Source: Nitrosomonadales bacterium
GTDB lineage: Bacteria; Pseudomonadota; Gammaproteobacteria; Burkholderiales; Gallionellaceae
Direction of reading: 5' to 3'
Length of the DNA stretch: 64,000 bases
Assembly (NCBI GenBank): GCA_016208015.1
Contig: JACQYW010000013.1
Location: forward strand, 1-64,000
Numbering within the stretch: position 1 is the stretch's first letter; every line of letters begins with the position of its first letter. Shown here piece after piece: positions 35,108-43,526 of this stretch. The position numbers were made by a program, and so were the translations under genes. A model generated the notes under the pieces. That model had not been told where the DNA came from and did no database searches. It was given only the letters and a program-made list of their open reading frames with translations.

Positions 35108-36499
35108 ATGGCTGAGATCCTGAAACGCAACAAAGCGCTCGCGGTGAATCCGCTCAAGGCCAGCCAGCCGGTCGGCGCGTCGCTCGCTTTCCTCGGCATC
35201 AACAAAACCATCCCGATGCTGCACGGTTCGCAGGGCTGCACCGCCTTCGGCAAGGTGTTTTTCGTGCGCCACTTCCGCGAGCCCATCCCCTTGCAGACCA
35301 CCGCAATGGATCAGGTGTCCACCGTGATGAACGCGGACGAGAACGTGATCCTCGGGCTGGCAGCGATCTGCGAGAAGAGCAAACCCGCGTTGATTGGTTT
35401 GCCGACGACAGGATTGTCCGAAACGCAGGGCACCGACATCAAGCGTCTGGTGAAAGATTTTTACACTGCCCATCCCGAGTTCGCGCACATACCCGTCGTG
35501 CCGGTGAATACGCCGGACTTCACCGGCTGCCTGGAGAGCGGCTACGCGCTGGCGGTGAAGGCGGTACTCGAAACGCTGCTGCCGGAAAAGACCAATGAAG
35601 TCGGCAAGCGCAAGAAACAGGTCAACGTGCTGGCCGGATCCTTCCTCACTCCGGGTGATGTCGAGCATATCAAGGAGATGATCGAAGCCTTCGGCCTGCG
35701 TCCGCTGGTGTTGCCGGACATCGGCGATTCGCTCGACGGTCACCTCACCGAGATGGAGAGCAGCCCGCTCACCGTGGGCGGCACGCCGGTCAACGACATC
35801 GCCAGCATGGGCGAATCCATCGCCACGCTGGTGCTGGGCAACTCGTTGTTCGATGCGGCAGATTTCCTCAAGGCACAGACCGGCGTACCGGATTTCCGTT
35901 TCGACAGCCTGATGGGGCTGGATGCGGTGGATGCCTTCGTCGCCGCATTGGCCGAGATCAGCGCCAAGCCGACACCGGAAAAGATCGAACGCCAGCGCGC
36001 GCAGTTGCAGGACGCGATGGTGGACAGTCACTTCATGCTGGGTTTCGCGCGCGTCGCCATCGCGACCGATCCCGACATGCTCTACGGCTTTGCGCGGCTG
36101 GTGACCGAGATGGGTTGCGAGGTGGTTGCCGCCGTCGCGCCCGCCCGCGCCAATATCTTGCAGGACGTGAACGCCGCGCAAGTCGGCATCGGCGATCTGG
36201 AAGACATGGAGATCGCCGCCAAGCGCAACGGCGCACAACTGGTCATCAGCAATTCGCACGCGGTGGAGACCGCGCGCCGTCTCGGCGTGCCGCTGTTGCG
36301 CGCCGGTTTCCCGCAATACGACCTCATCGGCGGCTACCAGCGTCTGTGGGTCGGCTATCGCGGCACGCGCCAGGCGCTGTTCGATCTGGCCAACATGCTG
36401 GTCGAGCACGGTCACCATGAGCCGGAGGCCTATGTCTCCATCTATGCACAGCGGACAGGAGAAGGTCGTGCGACACCTGCGTCTGGTCAAACCCACTGA
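35108..36499 (+). CDS. nifN: NifN, FeMo-co scaffold beta subunit
   Basis: 463 aa from the ATG at 35108. The NifK-like N terminus [18 protein letters not shown] and the single conserved cluster cysteine C44 ([11 protein letters not shown]) fit NifN; the cysteine equivalents of the other NifK P-cluster ligands are replaced (GLPTTGLSE). It pairs with NifE. The C terminus may overlap the start of nifX. Confidence 0.97.
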   Translation: MAEILKRNKALAVNPLKASQPVGASLAFLGINKTIPMLHGSQGCTAFGKVFFVRHFREPIPLQTTAMDQVSTVMNADENVILGLAAICEKSKPALIGLPTTGLSETQGTDIKRLVKDFYTAHPEFAHIPVVPVNTPDFTGCLESGYALAVKAVLETLLPEKTNEVGKRKKQVNVLAGSFLTPGDVEHIKEMIEAFGLRPLVLPDIGDSLDGHLTEMESSPLTVGGTPVNDIASMGESIATLVLGNSLFDAADFLKAQTGVPDFRFDSLMGLDAVDAFVAALAEISAKPTPEKIERQRAQLQDAMVDSHFMLGFARVAIATDPDMLYGFARLVTEMGCEVVAAVAPARANILQDVNAAQVGIGDLEDMEIAAKRNGAQLVISNSHAVETARRLGVPLLRAGFPQYDLIGGYQRLWVGYRGTRQALFDLANMLVEHGHHEPEAYVSIYAQRTGEGRATPASGQTH

Positions 36500-36923
36500 G
36501 GAGGTCGCGATGACAGTCAAGATCGCATTCGCCACCAGCGACCGCAAAGCGGTCAATCAGCATTTCGGCGCGGCGGAATCGTTCGCCATCTACGAAGTGG
36601 GCGAAACTGAAACAAGACTGATCGAAGTGGCCGAGTTCATCGAGACCGCGATGGACGGCCACGAAGGCAAGCTCGCCGCCAAGGTCGAGTTGCTGGGCGA
36701 CTGTGCCGCGGTGTATTGCAACGCGGTGGGCGCTTCGGCGATCCAGCAATTATTGGCCGCGAGCATCCAGCCCATGCGCGTGGACGAAGGCACGCTCATC
36801 GACGAACTGCTGTGCGGCCTGCAAAAGAATCTGGTCAACGAACCGCCGGTATGGCTGGCGAAACACCTGAAGAAGCAGGCGGGCGGCAAAGGTTTTGCCG
36901 AGGACGAGGAGTGGCAGGAATGA
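36468..36923 (+). CDS. nifX: NifX, FeMo-co/NifB-co carrier
   Basis: 151 aa from the GTG at 36468 (AGGAG seven bases upstream). This start keeps the RHLRLVKP segment that matches the N terminus of NifX in other betaproteobacteria. An ATG at 36510 with GGAGG upstream, just after the nifN stop, is a strong alternative (137 aa). The core reads [21 protein letters not shown] with the conserved QHFG histidine. It binds cofactor precursors on the way to or from NifEN. The stop overlaps the next gene as ATGA. Confidence 0.93.
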   Translation: MRHLRLVKPTEEVAMTVKIAFATSDRKAVNQHFGAAESFAIYEVGETETRLIEVAEFIETAMDGHEGKLAAKVELLGDCAAVYCNAVGASAIQQLLAASIQPMRVDEGTLIDELLCGLQKNLVNEPPVWLAKHLKKQAGGKGFAEDEEWQE

Positions 36924-37330
36924 TCAGCGCCCCCGTCCGTGTCGTCTCCAGCGCCGATGGCATCGCCCAGGTGCTGCCGACCGAAAAGTCCGGCTGCGGC
37001 GCTTGCGCTTCCAGCAGCAGTTGCGGTGTGTCGGGGCTGGGAAAATATTTCGCGCACGGCCGCAAGACCATCGCCGTGCAATGCGACGCGAATGTGCGCG
37101 CGGGCGACGAGTTGCACCTGAGCATGAGCGAAGGCGATCTGCTCAAGGCCGGGCTGCTGGCCTACCTGCTGCCGACCGTGCTGGCGCTGGTCGGTGCGGG
37201 TGTCGCGGCGGCATCCGGTCTGGGCGATATCGGCGCGGTGCTGGGGGCGGCCAACGGAATGGCTGCGGGATTCTTGCTGGGGCGCTGGACTGGCTGGGCG
37301 CCGCAGATGCATGCGCAACGTAAAGAGTGA
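36920..37330 (+). CDS. RseC/MucC-family membrane protein in the nif operon
   Basis: 136 aa with an N-terminal beta part holding four cysteines in GCGACASSSSCGVSG plus two membrane helices (LLAYLLPTVLALVGAGVAAA and AVLGAANGMAAGFLLG). This is the RseC layout. In E. coli RseC and the Rnf homologue Rsx act together to keep SoxR reduced, so its place in an operon co-regulated with rnf points to an Rnf-linked role. It overlaps nifX by four bases. Confidence 0.82.
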   Translation: MISAPVRVVSSADGIAQVLPTEKSGCGACASSSSCGVSGLGKYFAHGRKTIAVQCDANVRAGDELHLSMSEGDLLKAGLLAYLLPTVLALVGAGVAAASGLGDIGAVLGAANGMAAGFLLGRWTGWAPQMHAQRKE

Positions 37331-37354
37331 TCAATTAACCGAAGGAGAACCACC

Positions 37355-37816
37355 ATGAATCAGGCAGTCGCAGCAGACCCGTTGTTGTCCACCGATTTCA
37401 TCCAGGAGATGGTCAAGCAGATGCGCGCCATCGACAGCTACGGCACCTATGACGGCTGGCCTGCCGACCGCATCCTGGCACCGTATGTGGTGACCAAGGA
37501 ACAGCGCCGCGCCATTCCGGTGATCGGCGATCCGGACGAGATCATGCTGGCGCGCATCAAGGCGTTCTACAACGCCGTATCGTCGCTGATCGAAAAGGAA
37601 TGCGGCCTGATGGCGGTGCCCAGCATCAACATCACGCACGAAGGTTTCGGCCGCGCGATCATCACCGTGGGCAAGCTGGTGGTGATGGACCGCACCCTGC
37701 GCGACGTGCACCGCTACGGTTACGAGAGCCTGTCCAAGATGAAGGACGAGGGTGACAAGCTGCTGTCGGTCGCATTGGAAATCATCGGCAAGTACCCCGA
37801 AGTGGCCGGACTGTAA
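37355..37816 (+). CDS. NifX-associated nitrogen fixation protein
   Basis: 153 aa of the DUF269 family: DSYGTYDGWPADRILAPYVV and FYNAVSSLIEKECGLMA, then VMDRTLRDVHRYGYESL. It is conserved directly after nifX in many diazotrophs. Its role is unproven but probably in cofactor handling. GGAGA precedes the ATG. Confidence 0.93.
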   Translation: MNQAVAADPLLSTDFIQEMVKQMRAIDSYGTYDGWPADRILAPYVVTKEQRRAIPVIGDPDEIMLARIKAFYNAVSSLIEKECGLMAVPSINITHEGFGRAIITVGKLVVMDRTLRDVHRYGYESLSKMKDEGDKLLSVALEIIGKYPEVAGL

Positions 37817-37866
37817 ATAACGAGTACCAAGTACTGTGTGCTGAGTACGGAATGACGGAGTCGATC

Positions 37867-38085
37867 ATGACTGAAGAAGAACTGAAGATACTCGACAAGG
37901 AAGTGAAGAAGCTCAAACGCATCTCCAGCGAATGGGCTTCGCAGTTGCACGATCTGGTCGAGGACAAGCTGCCTGCCGGATACAAGGATATCCCCGGCAT
38001 CGCGCAATCCACTTACGACGCATGCCAGGCCTGGGCCGAGGCGAACGCGAAATTGGCGGCAGCACAGAAAGAGTCACAAGTTTAG
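37867..38085 (+). CDS. CCE_0567/DUF683-like small protein
   Basis: 72 aa from the ATG at 37867 (GGAG six bases upstream; an in-frame ATG lies at 37852). A helical hairpin protein with LKILDKEVKKLKRISSEWAS, QLHDLVEDKLPAGYKDIP and ACQAWAEAN. The homologous cyanobacterial CCE_0567 binds metal through a histidine. It belongs with the NifX-associated gene in nif clusters. Confidence 0.88.
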   Translation: MTEEELKILDKEVKKLKRISSEWASQLHDLVEDKLPAGYKDIPGIAQSTYDACQAWAEANAKLAAAQKESQV

Positions 38086-38099
38086 ATAAAGGAAGAGCT

Positions 38100-38390
38100 A
38101 TGGCAAACATCACCGGAACCACCCGAGGCGGCACGCCTTACGAACCCACTTTCGTCACCGCGCTGAATGCGGCCAACTGCATCGGTTGCGGCCGCTGCTA
38201 CAAGGTCTGCCCGCGCAAGGTGTTCGAACTGGTCGAGCGTAGCGAGGACGACGAGAACTACGACGAGGACGAAGACAACAGCATGGTGATGACGCTCGCC
38301 AACATGATGGATTGCATCGGTTGTGGCTCCTGTTCGCGCGTCTGTCCCAAGCAGTGTCATAGCCACTCCACTTTGGCGGCGGGAGCTTAA
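38100..38390 (+). CDS. fdxB: FdxB, nif-specific ferredoxin III
   Basis: 96 aa. Two [4Fe-4S] motifs, CIGCGRCYKVCPRKVF and CIGCGSCSRVCPKQC, are separated by an acidic loop (EDDENYDEDED). This is the ferredoxin III layout found downstream of nifX. It probably supplies electrons for cofactor synthesis or nitrogenase. AAAGGAAG precedes the ATG. Confidence 0.93.
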   Translation: MANITGTTRGGTPYEPTFVTALNAANCIGCGRCYKVCPRKVFELVERSEDDENYDEDEDNSMVMTLANMMDCIGCGSCSRVCPKQCHSHSTLAAGA

Positions 38391-38392
38391 CG

Positions 38393-38716
38393 ATGCCCAA
38401 ACCAGCACGACACGTATTTGTCTGTTCCCAGAATCGTCCCGCCGGACACCCGCGCGGTTCCTGCGGACAGAAGGGCTGCGCCGAAGTGGTGGACGAATTC
38501 ATGCAGCAATGGCAGCAGCGCCAGTGCTTCACCGAAGTGATGGTGACGCCCAGCGGCTGCATCGGTCCTTGCAGCAAGGGGCCGAACGTCCTCGTCTATC
38601 CGGAAGGCATCATGTACAGCAATGTGAGCAAGGCCGATGTCGCCGAGATATTCGACGAACATCTGCTGGGGGGAAAGGTTGTCGAACGTCTGAAAGCGCC
38701 TGCGGACATATGGTAA
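38393..38716 (+). CDS. Thioredoxin-like [2Fe-2S] ferredoxin
   Basis: 107 aa of the Shethna FeSI type: HVFVCSQNRPAGHPRGSCG early and VTPSGCIGPCSKGPNVLVYP later, giving the four cysteine ligands (C-x12-C and C-x3-C). It starts two bases after the fdxB stop. In A. vinelandii related proteins help shield nitrogenase from oxygen or transfer electrons; which applies here is not shown. Confidence 0.88.
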   Translation: MPKPARHVFVCSQNRPAGHPRGSCGQKGCAEVVDEFMQQWQQRQCFTEVMVTPSGCIGPCSKGPNVLVYPEGIMYSNVSKADVAEIFDEHLLGGKVVERLKAPADIW

Positions 38717-39081
38717 TGCTCGCTTCGTGCCAGTTTCCCTTTGAACTCGAGGCGCTGGCCGATCGCATCGTGGCGGCCCTGCAAAAGGAAGCCGACCATT
38801 TCAGCGCGACCGGCGCATCGCCGAAGATTGCGCTGGCTGCCTTGCAGGTCACCCGCGTCATCGATCCCGGCAACCAGTTGCCCGGTTACGAAGGCGTGTG
38901 GCGCAATGCCCGCAACGACAGGTGCGGTACCTTGACCATCAACAGCGACAACAGCTTTTATGCCGAGTACGATCTGTTCTGTGTGCATCCGCGCGATCCG
39001 CGCTGGTTCGTCGAGATGGTCACGGCATGGGGGAACGAGGAATCGTTGCGCAGTGAAGCGACAGTGATTCCGGCAATTTAA
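38716..39081 (+). CDS. Conserved hypothetical protein after the [2Fe-2S] ferredoxin
   Basis: 121 aa from the ATG at 38716, overlapping the previous stop as TAATG; an ATG at 38710 is also in frame. Content includes FELEALADRIVAALQKEADHF and TLTINSDNSFYAEYDLFCVHP, then RWFVEMVTAWGNEESL. It looks like a small alpha/beta cytoplasmic protein. No family is recognised. The tight linkage makes it a likely nif accessory gene. Confidence 0.72.
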   Translation: MLASCQFPFELEALADRIVAALQKEADHFSATGASPKIALAALQVTRVIDPGNQLPGYEGVWRNARNDRCGTLTINSDNSFYAEYDLFCVHPRDPRWFVEMVTAWGNEESLRSEATVIPAI

Positions 39082-39089
39082 GTAAACCG

Positions 39090-39184
39090 CCGTTCGTGTT
39101 GATCCTTCGACTTGGCTCAGGACTAAAGGCAAGTTTGAAACATGAATGGCACCATTGCTTTCGACAGGCTCAGGCCGAACGGCG
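39090..39184. repeat. Repeat of the TTTCGACAGGCTCAGG type upstream of nifZ-like gene
   Basis: Contains CGTTCGTGTTGATCCTTCGA and, in direct order, GCTTTCGACAGGCTCAGGCC, continuing GAACGG. The same kind of sequence in opposite orientation is at 42147-42186. Such REP-like elements are common in proteobacteria. Confidence 0.65.
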
Positions 39185-39216
39185 TTGAAGATCGATTCGG
39201 CAAGAAGGAGATATTG

Positions 39217-39486
39217 ATGAGCAGATTTCAGATGGGCGATATGGTCTTCGCCGCGCAGGATCTTTATAACGAATCGATGGAAGATACCGGCGAGAGCAGC
39301 ATCCCCGGTGTGGCACCTGATGCCTTGCTTGCCGCTGCGGGTACGCGCGGTGTGGTGGTCAACGTCGGCCATGCGCAGGAGATGCCGAACGAGGAGATCT
39401 ATCTGGTGCGCTTCGAGCTGGATGCCGAAGGCACACTGTCCGAGCCCATCGGTTGTCTGAGCGACGAGCTGACCGGATTAAGTTAG
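39217..39486 (+). CDS. nifZ: NifZ-like protein
   Basis: 89 aa from the ATG at 39217 with AAGGAG six bases upstream. It opens FQMGDMVFAAQDLYNE and has AGTRGVVVNVGHAQEMPNEE, then YLVRFELDAEG and GCLSDELTGL, matching the NifZ family. NifZ helps mature the second P-cluster of NifDK. It may be read through from the operon start or from a local promoter, though no -24/-12 site is seen here. Confidence 0.82.
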   Translation: MSRFQMGDMVFAAQDLYNESMEDTGESSIPGVAPDALLAAAGTRGVVVNVGHAQEMPNEEIYLVRFELDAEGTLSEPIGCLSDELTGLS

Positions 39487-39510
39487 TGGTCATATCAATA
39501 ATTCAGATGC

Positions 39511-39579
39511 CGTCATTCCGGCGAAGGCCGGAATCCAGTGTTTTTAATTGACTGGACACCGGTCTGCGCCGGTGTGACG
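39511..39579. repeat. Inverted-repeat element, compact copy
   Basis: The left arm CGTCATTCCGGCGAAGGCCG, continuing GAATCCAG, is close to the arms at 28109; the right arm (39552-39579) has diverged. The centre is only 13 bases, so this is a deleted form of the longer elements. Confidence 0.75.
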
Positions 39580-39601
39580 AAATCATGAAGGATTCGTGTT
39601 G

Positions 39602-41305
39602 ATGCTCAAAACCCGTGTGGCCACCGTGCTGTCCTATCACACACGCAGCAAACACGCGCTGGACCGTTATGCCGCCGGTCCCGGCACGCTGGACTGGGAC
39701 GCGCAGCCCAAGGCCTTTCGCGATTGGGACGGCGTACGGCGCATCGCATTGCCGCGCGAAATCGTCGTATCCGATATCCCCTGGGGCGAGCTTCCCGCTC
39801 CGCGTCCATCCCTGCCGTTGAACGACGCCAATCTCGGTTCGCTGTTGCGCCTGTGCGTCGCGCTCACCGCCTGGAAAGAATATGGCGGTTCGCGCTGGTC
39901 GCTGCGCGCGCATCCCTCGTCCGGCAACCTGCATCCCACCGAGACTTGGCTCATCGCCGCCAACGTGGCCGGTTTGGAGGACGGCTTGTATCACTACCAC
40001 AATCTGTACCACGGTCTGGAACGGCGGGCGTGGGGAAGTGCCGCGCAGACGACGGGCGCGTGGCTGGGCTTCAGTTCCATCCATTGGCGCGAGGCATGGA
40101 AATACGGCGAACGCGCCTTCCGCTATTGCCAACTCGACATGGGCCATGTGCTCGCCGCCGTGAGTTACGCGGCGGTCCTGCACGGCTGGAAGCCGCGCCT
40201 GCTGGTGCGCGACACGGCAGACATCGCGCACGCACTGGGTACCGACCGGGCAGAAGATTTTGCGGGAGTGGAAAGCGAAGAGGCGGAAGTGATCGTCGAG
40301 CTGCACGCGAGCGACGCAGCCTTGCCGCAAGATTGGAAACAGTGGGAAGGCAAAGCCGGACTCCTCGACGCACACCCTCTCTACCAGTGGCCGGTCATCG
40401 AAGAAGTCGCCCATGCCACGCGCGGCAAACCGCCTGTAGCAGAATCAGATTCTACAAATACATCCCCTCCCCCAAGTAGGGGGAGGGTTAGGGAGGGGGT
40501 GGAAACGGTGAATCATCGCCAATCCAACCCCCATCCTAGCCTTCCACCCGCAAGGAGTACGCCGCCAGACGCTCGACCTTCGGTCGGTCTTGGCGCAGCC
40601 CCTGCATGGGGGAAGGAACAGTTCCGCGCAATGAACGCGAGTGATAACGACATCCGCGCCGCGCAAGTCATCCTGAAACGTCGCAGCGCTCAGTCCTTCG
40701 ACGGCAGCTCGGAGATGCCGCAAACCCTGTTCAGACAATTGCTGTCCGGCCTGCTGCCCGGCGGTTCGCCGGTATGGGAGTTGTGGTCGCACACGCCGCG
40801 CGTGCATCCGGTGATGCTGGTGCACCGCGTCGAAGGTGTCGCCCCCGGCGTGTATGCGCTTCCGCGCAGCGGGAGGGCAAAGGACGCCTTGCGTGCCGCG
40901 TTCCGCGAAACGTTCACCTGGCAGGCCGCCGATGCGGAATTGCCGCTGTTCCAGTTGGTCGCCGCACGCGCAGGCAAGACCGCGCGCACCTTGTCCTGCC
41001 ATCAGGACATCGCCACGCATTGCGCCGTCATCTTCATGATGCTGGCGGAATTCGCCGAACCCGTCGCTGCCGACCCGGCTGCCTATCGTCATCTGCATTG
41101 GGAGGCGGGCATGCTGGGGCATGTCATCACGCTTGAAGCGGAAGCCGCCGGCTGGCGCGGCACCGGCATCGGCTGTTTCTTCGACGATGCCGTGCATGAA
41201 GTGCTCGGCTTGAAAGACGACCGCTTCCAGGTGGTCTACCACTACGCGGTCGGCATGGCACTGGATGACCCGCGCATCGCGACACTATCCCCCTATGAGG
41301 AATGA
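39602..41305 (+). CDS. Tandem nitroreductase-fold (SagB/ThcOx-like) dehydrogenase
   Basis: 567 aa with two nitroreductase-type FMN domains. The first (about 60-275) has LRAHPSSGNLHPTETWLIA and DGLYHYHNLYHGLE; the second (about 345-560) has ILKRRSAQSFDGSSEMP and GRGTGIGCFFDD-like residues (WRGTGIGCFFDDAVHEVLGL). This resembles SagB-type dehydrogenases. The linker 285-340 is coded by a palindromic repeat inserted in frame (40464-40625). The ATG at 39602 is chosen with AAGGA upstream; GTG and TTG lie six and three bases earlier. Its role in the nif region is unknown. Confidence 0.82.
   Translation: MLKTRVATVLSYHTRSKHALDRYAAGPGTLDWDAQPKAFRDWDGVRRIALPREIVVSDIPWGELPAPRPSLPLNDANLGSLLRLCVALTAWKEYGGSRWSLRAHPSSGNLHPTETWLIAANVAGLEDGLYHYHNLYHGLERRAWGSAAQTTGAWLGFSSIHWREAWKYGERAFRYCQLDMGHVLAAVSYAAVLHGWKPRLLVRDTADIAHALGTDRAEDFAGVESEEAEVIVELHASDAALPQDWKQWEGKAGLLDAHPLYQWPVIEEVAHATRGKPPVAESDSTNTSPPPSRGRVREGVETVNHRQSNPHPSLPPARSTPPDARPSVGLGAAPAWGKEQFRAMNASDNDIRAAQVILKRRSAQSFDGSSEMPQTLFRQLLSGLLPGGSPVWELWSHTPRVHPVMLVHRVEGVAPGVYALPRSGRAKDALRAAFRETFTWQAADAELPLFQLVAARAGKTARTLSCHQDIATHCAVIFMMLAEFAEPVAADPAAYRHLHWEAGMLGHVITLEAEAAGWRGTGIGCFFDDAVHEVLGLKDDRFQVVYHYAVGMALDDPRIATLSPYEE
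40464..40625. repeat. Palindromic repeat inserted in frame in the nitroreductase gene
   Basis: The segment starts CCCCTCCCCCAAGTAGGGGG, continuing AGGGTTAGGGAGGGGGT, and ends CCTGCATGGGGGAAGGAAC. It matches the reverse complement of the nifE-nifN element (34983-35093) with an added middle (CCCGCAAGGAGTACGCCG). The same middle appears at 63720. It codes low-complexity residues (rich in P, R, S) and leaves the frame open. Confidence 0.85.
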
Positions 41306-41307
41306 GA

Positions 41308-41778
41308 ATGAATGACAACCGTTTGAAATGCTGGCTGGTGCAAGCCGGATTCCACGTGAGCGACCCTTTGCCAACCGGCATCAACCGCGCATTGGCCAAC
41401 GAGACCACGCCGCTGATGTATGCCGCGCGCATCGGCGATATCGACGCGGTGAAAGCCCTGCTGGCGCGCGGCGCCGATCCGGCCATGCTGAATGCCGACC
41501 GCAACGGCGCGCTGTGGTTCGCCTGTTTCACCGACAGCCAAGCCTGTGCAGCCGCACTCATCGCGGCGGGCGCGCCGCTCGACAGCCAGAATGTCAACGG
41601 GGCTACCGCACTCATCTACTGCGCCTCCGCCGGCAAGACGGCGATGGTGCAACTGTTGCTGGAAGCAGGGGCGGATACCGGATTGATGACGCTGGACGAT
41701 TTCACCGCGCTGGAGCTGGCATCGAACCCCGCCTGTCTGAGGCTGCTCAAAGCAGCGCGGAGCACGGTCGATGCATGA
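41308..41778 (+). CDS. Ankyrin-repeat protein
   Basis: 156 aa from the ATG at 41308 (GAGG seven bases upstream). Three ankyrin repeats can be read: TTPLMYAARIGDIDAVKALLARGAD, given by ends at about 34 and 58, then NGALWFACFTDSQACAAALI and NGATALIYCASAGKTAMVQL. It probably mediates protein contacts. It starts directly after the nitroreductase stop and overlaps the next gene by eight bases. Confidence 0.85.
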   Translation: MNDNRLKCWLVQAGFHVSDPLPTGINRALANETTPLMYAARIGDIDAVKALLARGADPAMLNADRNGALWFACFTDSQACAAALIAAGAPLDSQNVNGATALIYCASAGKTAMVQLLLEAGADTGLMTLDDFTALELASNPACLRLLKAARSTVDA

Positions 41779-42085
41779 GCACACCTTCAGCGTAAGCAGC
41801 AGCCAGCATCGCGTGCTGGGCAAACAGGTGCGGCTGCAACTGGCCGCCGATTACGTGTTGAAGCTCACCCCCGCCGAAGCTTCCAGCCTGTCATTCGCCC
41901 TAGTCGCCGTGCGCAACGGCATCAGCCCAGAGCGCGAGATCTACATGAGCCCGATCGCCAGCGACGGCGCATTCGCGGGAGCGGTGCACGACACGGGCAT
42001 GAGCATCGCCATGCCGGATGGAACGCTCGAACTGGATTGGGCCAAGGTCGGAAAGTTGGCCGAAATGCTGGCGTCCGAGATTTGA
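41771..42085 (+). CDS. Conserved hypothetical protein, 104 aa
   Basis: A small soluble protein with HRVLGKQVRLQLAADYVLKL and PAEASSLSFALVAVRNGISP, then IYMSPIASDGAFAGAVHDTG. No family is recognised. It overlaps the ankyrin gene by eight bases, so it belongs to the same translation unit. Confidence 0.7.
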   Translation: MHEHTFSVSSSQHRVLGKQVRLQLAADYVLKLTPAEASSLSFALVAVRNGISPEREIYMSPIASDGAFAGAVHDTGMSIAMPDGTLELDWAKVGKLAEMLASEI

Positions 42086-42146
42086 TTGGGTAGAATCCGG
42101 CCCCGTGCCGCGCAGCTCATCACCTTGTTTGATGCGCGGTTTTATG

Positions 42147-42186
42147 CCGTTCGCCCTGAGCCCGTCGAAAGGCTCACCATGAACGG
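42147..42186. repeat. REP-like repeat upstream of glutaredoxin-like gene
   Basis: GCCGTTCGCCCTGAGCCCGT, continuing CGAAAGGCTCACCATGAACGG, is an imperfect hairpin with CCGTTC and GAACGG ends and a GAGCC/GGCTC inner stem. It is the inverted counterpart of the element at 39090. Confidence 0.7.
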
Positions 42187-42214
42187 AATCAGTCCTGGCA
42201 ACCTTGGAAATAAA

Positions 42215-42604
42215 ATGATCCGATCAGTGATAAGAATGTTTTTCAGAACCCTGCGCCTGATATTGATGCCCTTCATGTTGCTCTGGGCCAAACTGGCGAT
42301 GCCCAAAGGTGTGGTGCGCAGCGCAGAGGCACAACGACAGGTCGACCAGCAATGCAGCCAGTTGGCGCTCTACCACTTCAGCACTTGCCCGTTCTGCATC
42401 AAGGTGCGACATGAGATGGCCAGGTTGTCATTGCCCATCACCCTGCGCGATGCGCAGCATGACCCCGAACATCGCAAAGCCCTGCTACAGGGCGGCGGCA
42501 AGATCCAGACACCGTGCCTGCACATCACCGATGCGCAAGGTCAGGTGCAGTGGATGTATGAGTCGAACGACATCATCCGGTATCTGCAGCAGCGGTTCTC
42601 CTGA
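42215..42604 (+). CDS. Glutaredoxin-like protein with membrane anchor
   Basis: 129 aa from the ATG at 42215. An N-terminal hydrophobic, arginine-flanked helix (FFRTLRLILMPFMLLWAKLA) is followed by a glutaredoxin/GST-N fold with YHFSTCPFCIKVRHEMARL (CPFC site), TPCLHI (cis-Pro loop) and ESNDIIRYL. It is likely a thiol enzyme at the inner face of the membrane. Last plus-strand gene of the cluster. Confidence 0.85.
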   Translation: MIRSVIRMFFRTLRLILMPFMLLWAKLAMPKGVVRSAEAQRQVDQQCSQLALYHFSTCPFCIKVRHEMARLSLPITLRDAQHDPEHRKALLQGGGKIQTPCLHITDAQGQVQWMYESNDIIRYLQQRFS

Positions 42605-42615
42605 ATCGCTCAGGC

Positions 42616-42945
42616 TTATTGGTTGTAAGCGGCGCTCAATCTTTCCGAGACGAACTCGGCCCTGGAGGTGGAGTTGTTTTCCTGACCGTGCAGCGCGCAC
42701 CATGCAGAGAACTCATTGGGGATGATCTGGTATTCGAGTGCGCGTACGCCGGAGCGTTGAAACTCCCTGCGTGCGGCGATGGCCACTGCTTTCCACTTTT
42801 CGAATGAATCCTCGAAACATTCCGGGTCTGTTGCGGATGCCTTCACTTGCGCCCAGGTATCCTCGGTGTACCAGGTGACGCCGATGATCATGGCCTGGCT
42901 GCGCTTCTTTGCTTTCAGGCGTTGATAGAGTGTCGGTTTTCTCAT
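42616..42945 (-). CDS. Hypothetical protein following nifF, 109 aa
   Basis: A charged, helix-rich protein with VTWYTEDTWAQVKASATDPE and KWKAVAIAARREFQRSGVRA. No family is recognised. It begins eight bases after the nifF stop in the same direction, so it is probably in the same operon under the -24/-12 promoter at 44319. Confidence 0.7.
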   Translation of the reverse strand: MRKPTLYQRLKAKKRSQAMIIGVTWYTEDTWAQVKASATDPECFEDSFEKWKAVAIAARREFQRSGVRALEYQIIPNEFSAWCALHGQENNSTSRAEFVSERLSAAYNQ

Positions 42946-42952
42946 GAAGTCA

Positions 42953-43495
42953 TTAAACCTTTAACCCGAACTCCGGGGCGATGATCTTCAGCCAGGATTC
43001 GAGCCGCGCATCGGTGAGCAGTTTCTGGTTCTCCTGATCCAGCACCAGCCCGACGAATTCGTCGTCCACCAATGCCTTGGAGGAGATGAAGTCGTAATCG
43101 TCGGCAGGCCAGTGGCCGACCACCTTCGCACCGCGCGCGATCATGAACTGGTAAATGATGCCCATCGCATCGACGAACTCGTCCGGGTATTTGCTCTGGT
43201 CGCCGAGGCCGTATAGCGCAACGCTCTTGCCGGAGAAATCCACATCCTTGAGTCGCGGCAGAAATTCTTCCCAGCCGCCGCCCATGCAGTCGGTGGAGAG
43301 TCCCGGCAACTGCCCGCCGCCCAGCGTCGAGGTGCCGAAGATGAGATGCGAATACCCGGCCACCAGTTCGGGCGTGGCCTTGTTGACGTTGAGCGCCTCG
43401 GCCATAGTGTCATCGTCGAAACGTTTCTTGATTGCTTTGGCGATGCGCCGGGTGTTGCCGGTGCTGCTGGCAAAGAAAAGGCCGATGCGTGACAT
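42953..43495 (-). CDS. nifF: NifF, flavodoxin electron donor to nitrogenase
   Basis: 180 aa. The FMN phosphate loop reads FFASSTGNTRRIAKAIK and the flavin-stacking segments are GTSTLGGGQLPG and YGLGDQSKYPDEF, as in long-chain nif flavodoxins. It donates electrons to NifH. GGAG precedes the ATG. A 125-base inverted-repeat element lies just upstream, between this gene and the 185-aa gene. Confidence 0.94.
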   Translation of the reverse strand: MSRIGLFFASSTGNTRRIAKAIKKRFDDDTMAEALNVNKATPELVAGYSHLIFGTSTLGGGQLPGLSTDCMGGGWEEFLPRLKDVDFSGKSVALYGLGDQSKYPDEFVDAMGIIYQFMIARGAKVVGHWPADDYDFISSKALVDDEFVGLVLDQENQKLLTDARLESWLKIIAPEFGLKV

Positions 43496-43526
43496 GCTGT
43501 ACTCCTTTTCCGCTATTAAATAGCTT

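Noticed and set aside
36417..36467. Upstream ATGs (36417, 36432, 36444) as the nifX start
   Set aside because: They lie deep in nifN and have poorer ribosome-site spacing than the GTG at 36468 and the ATG at 36510.
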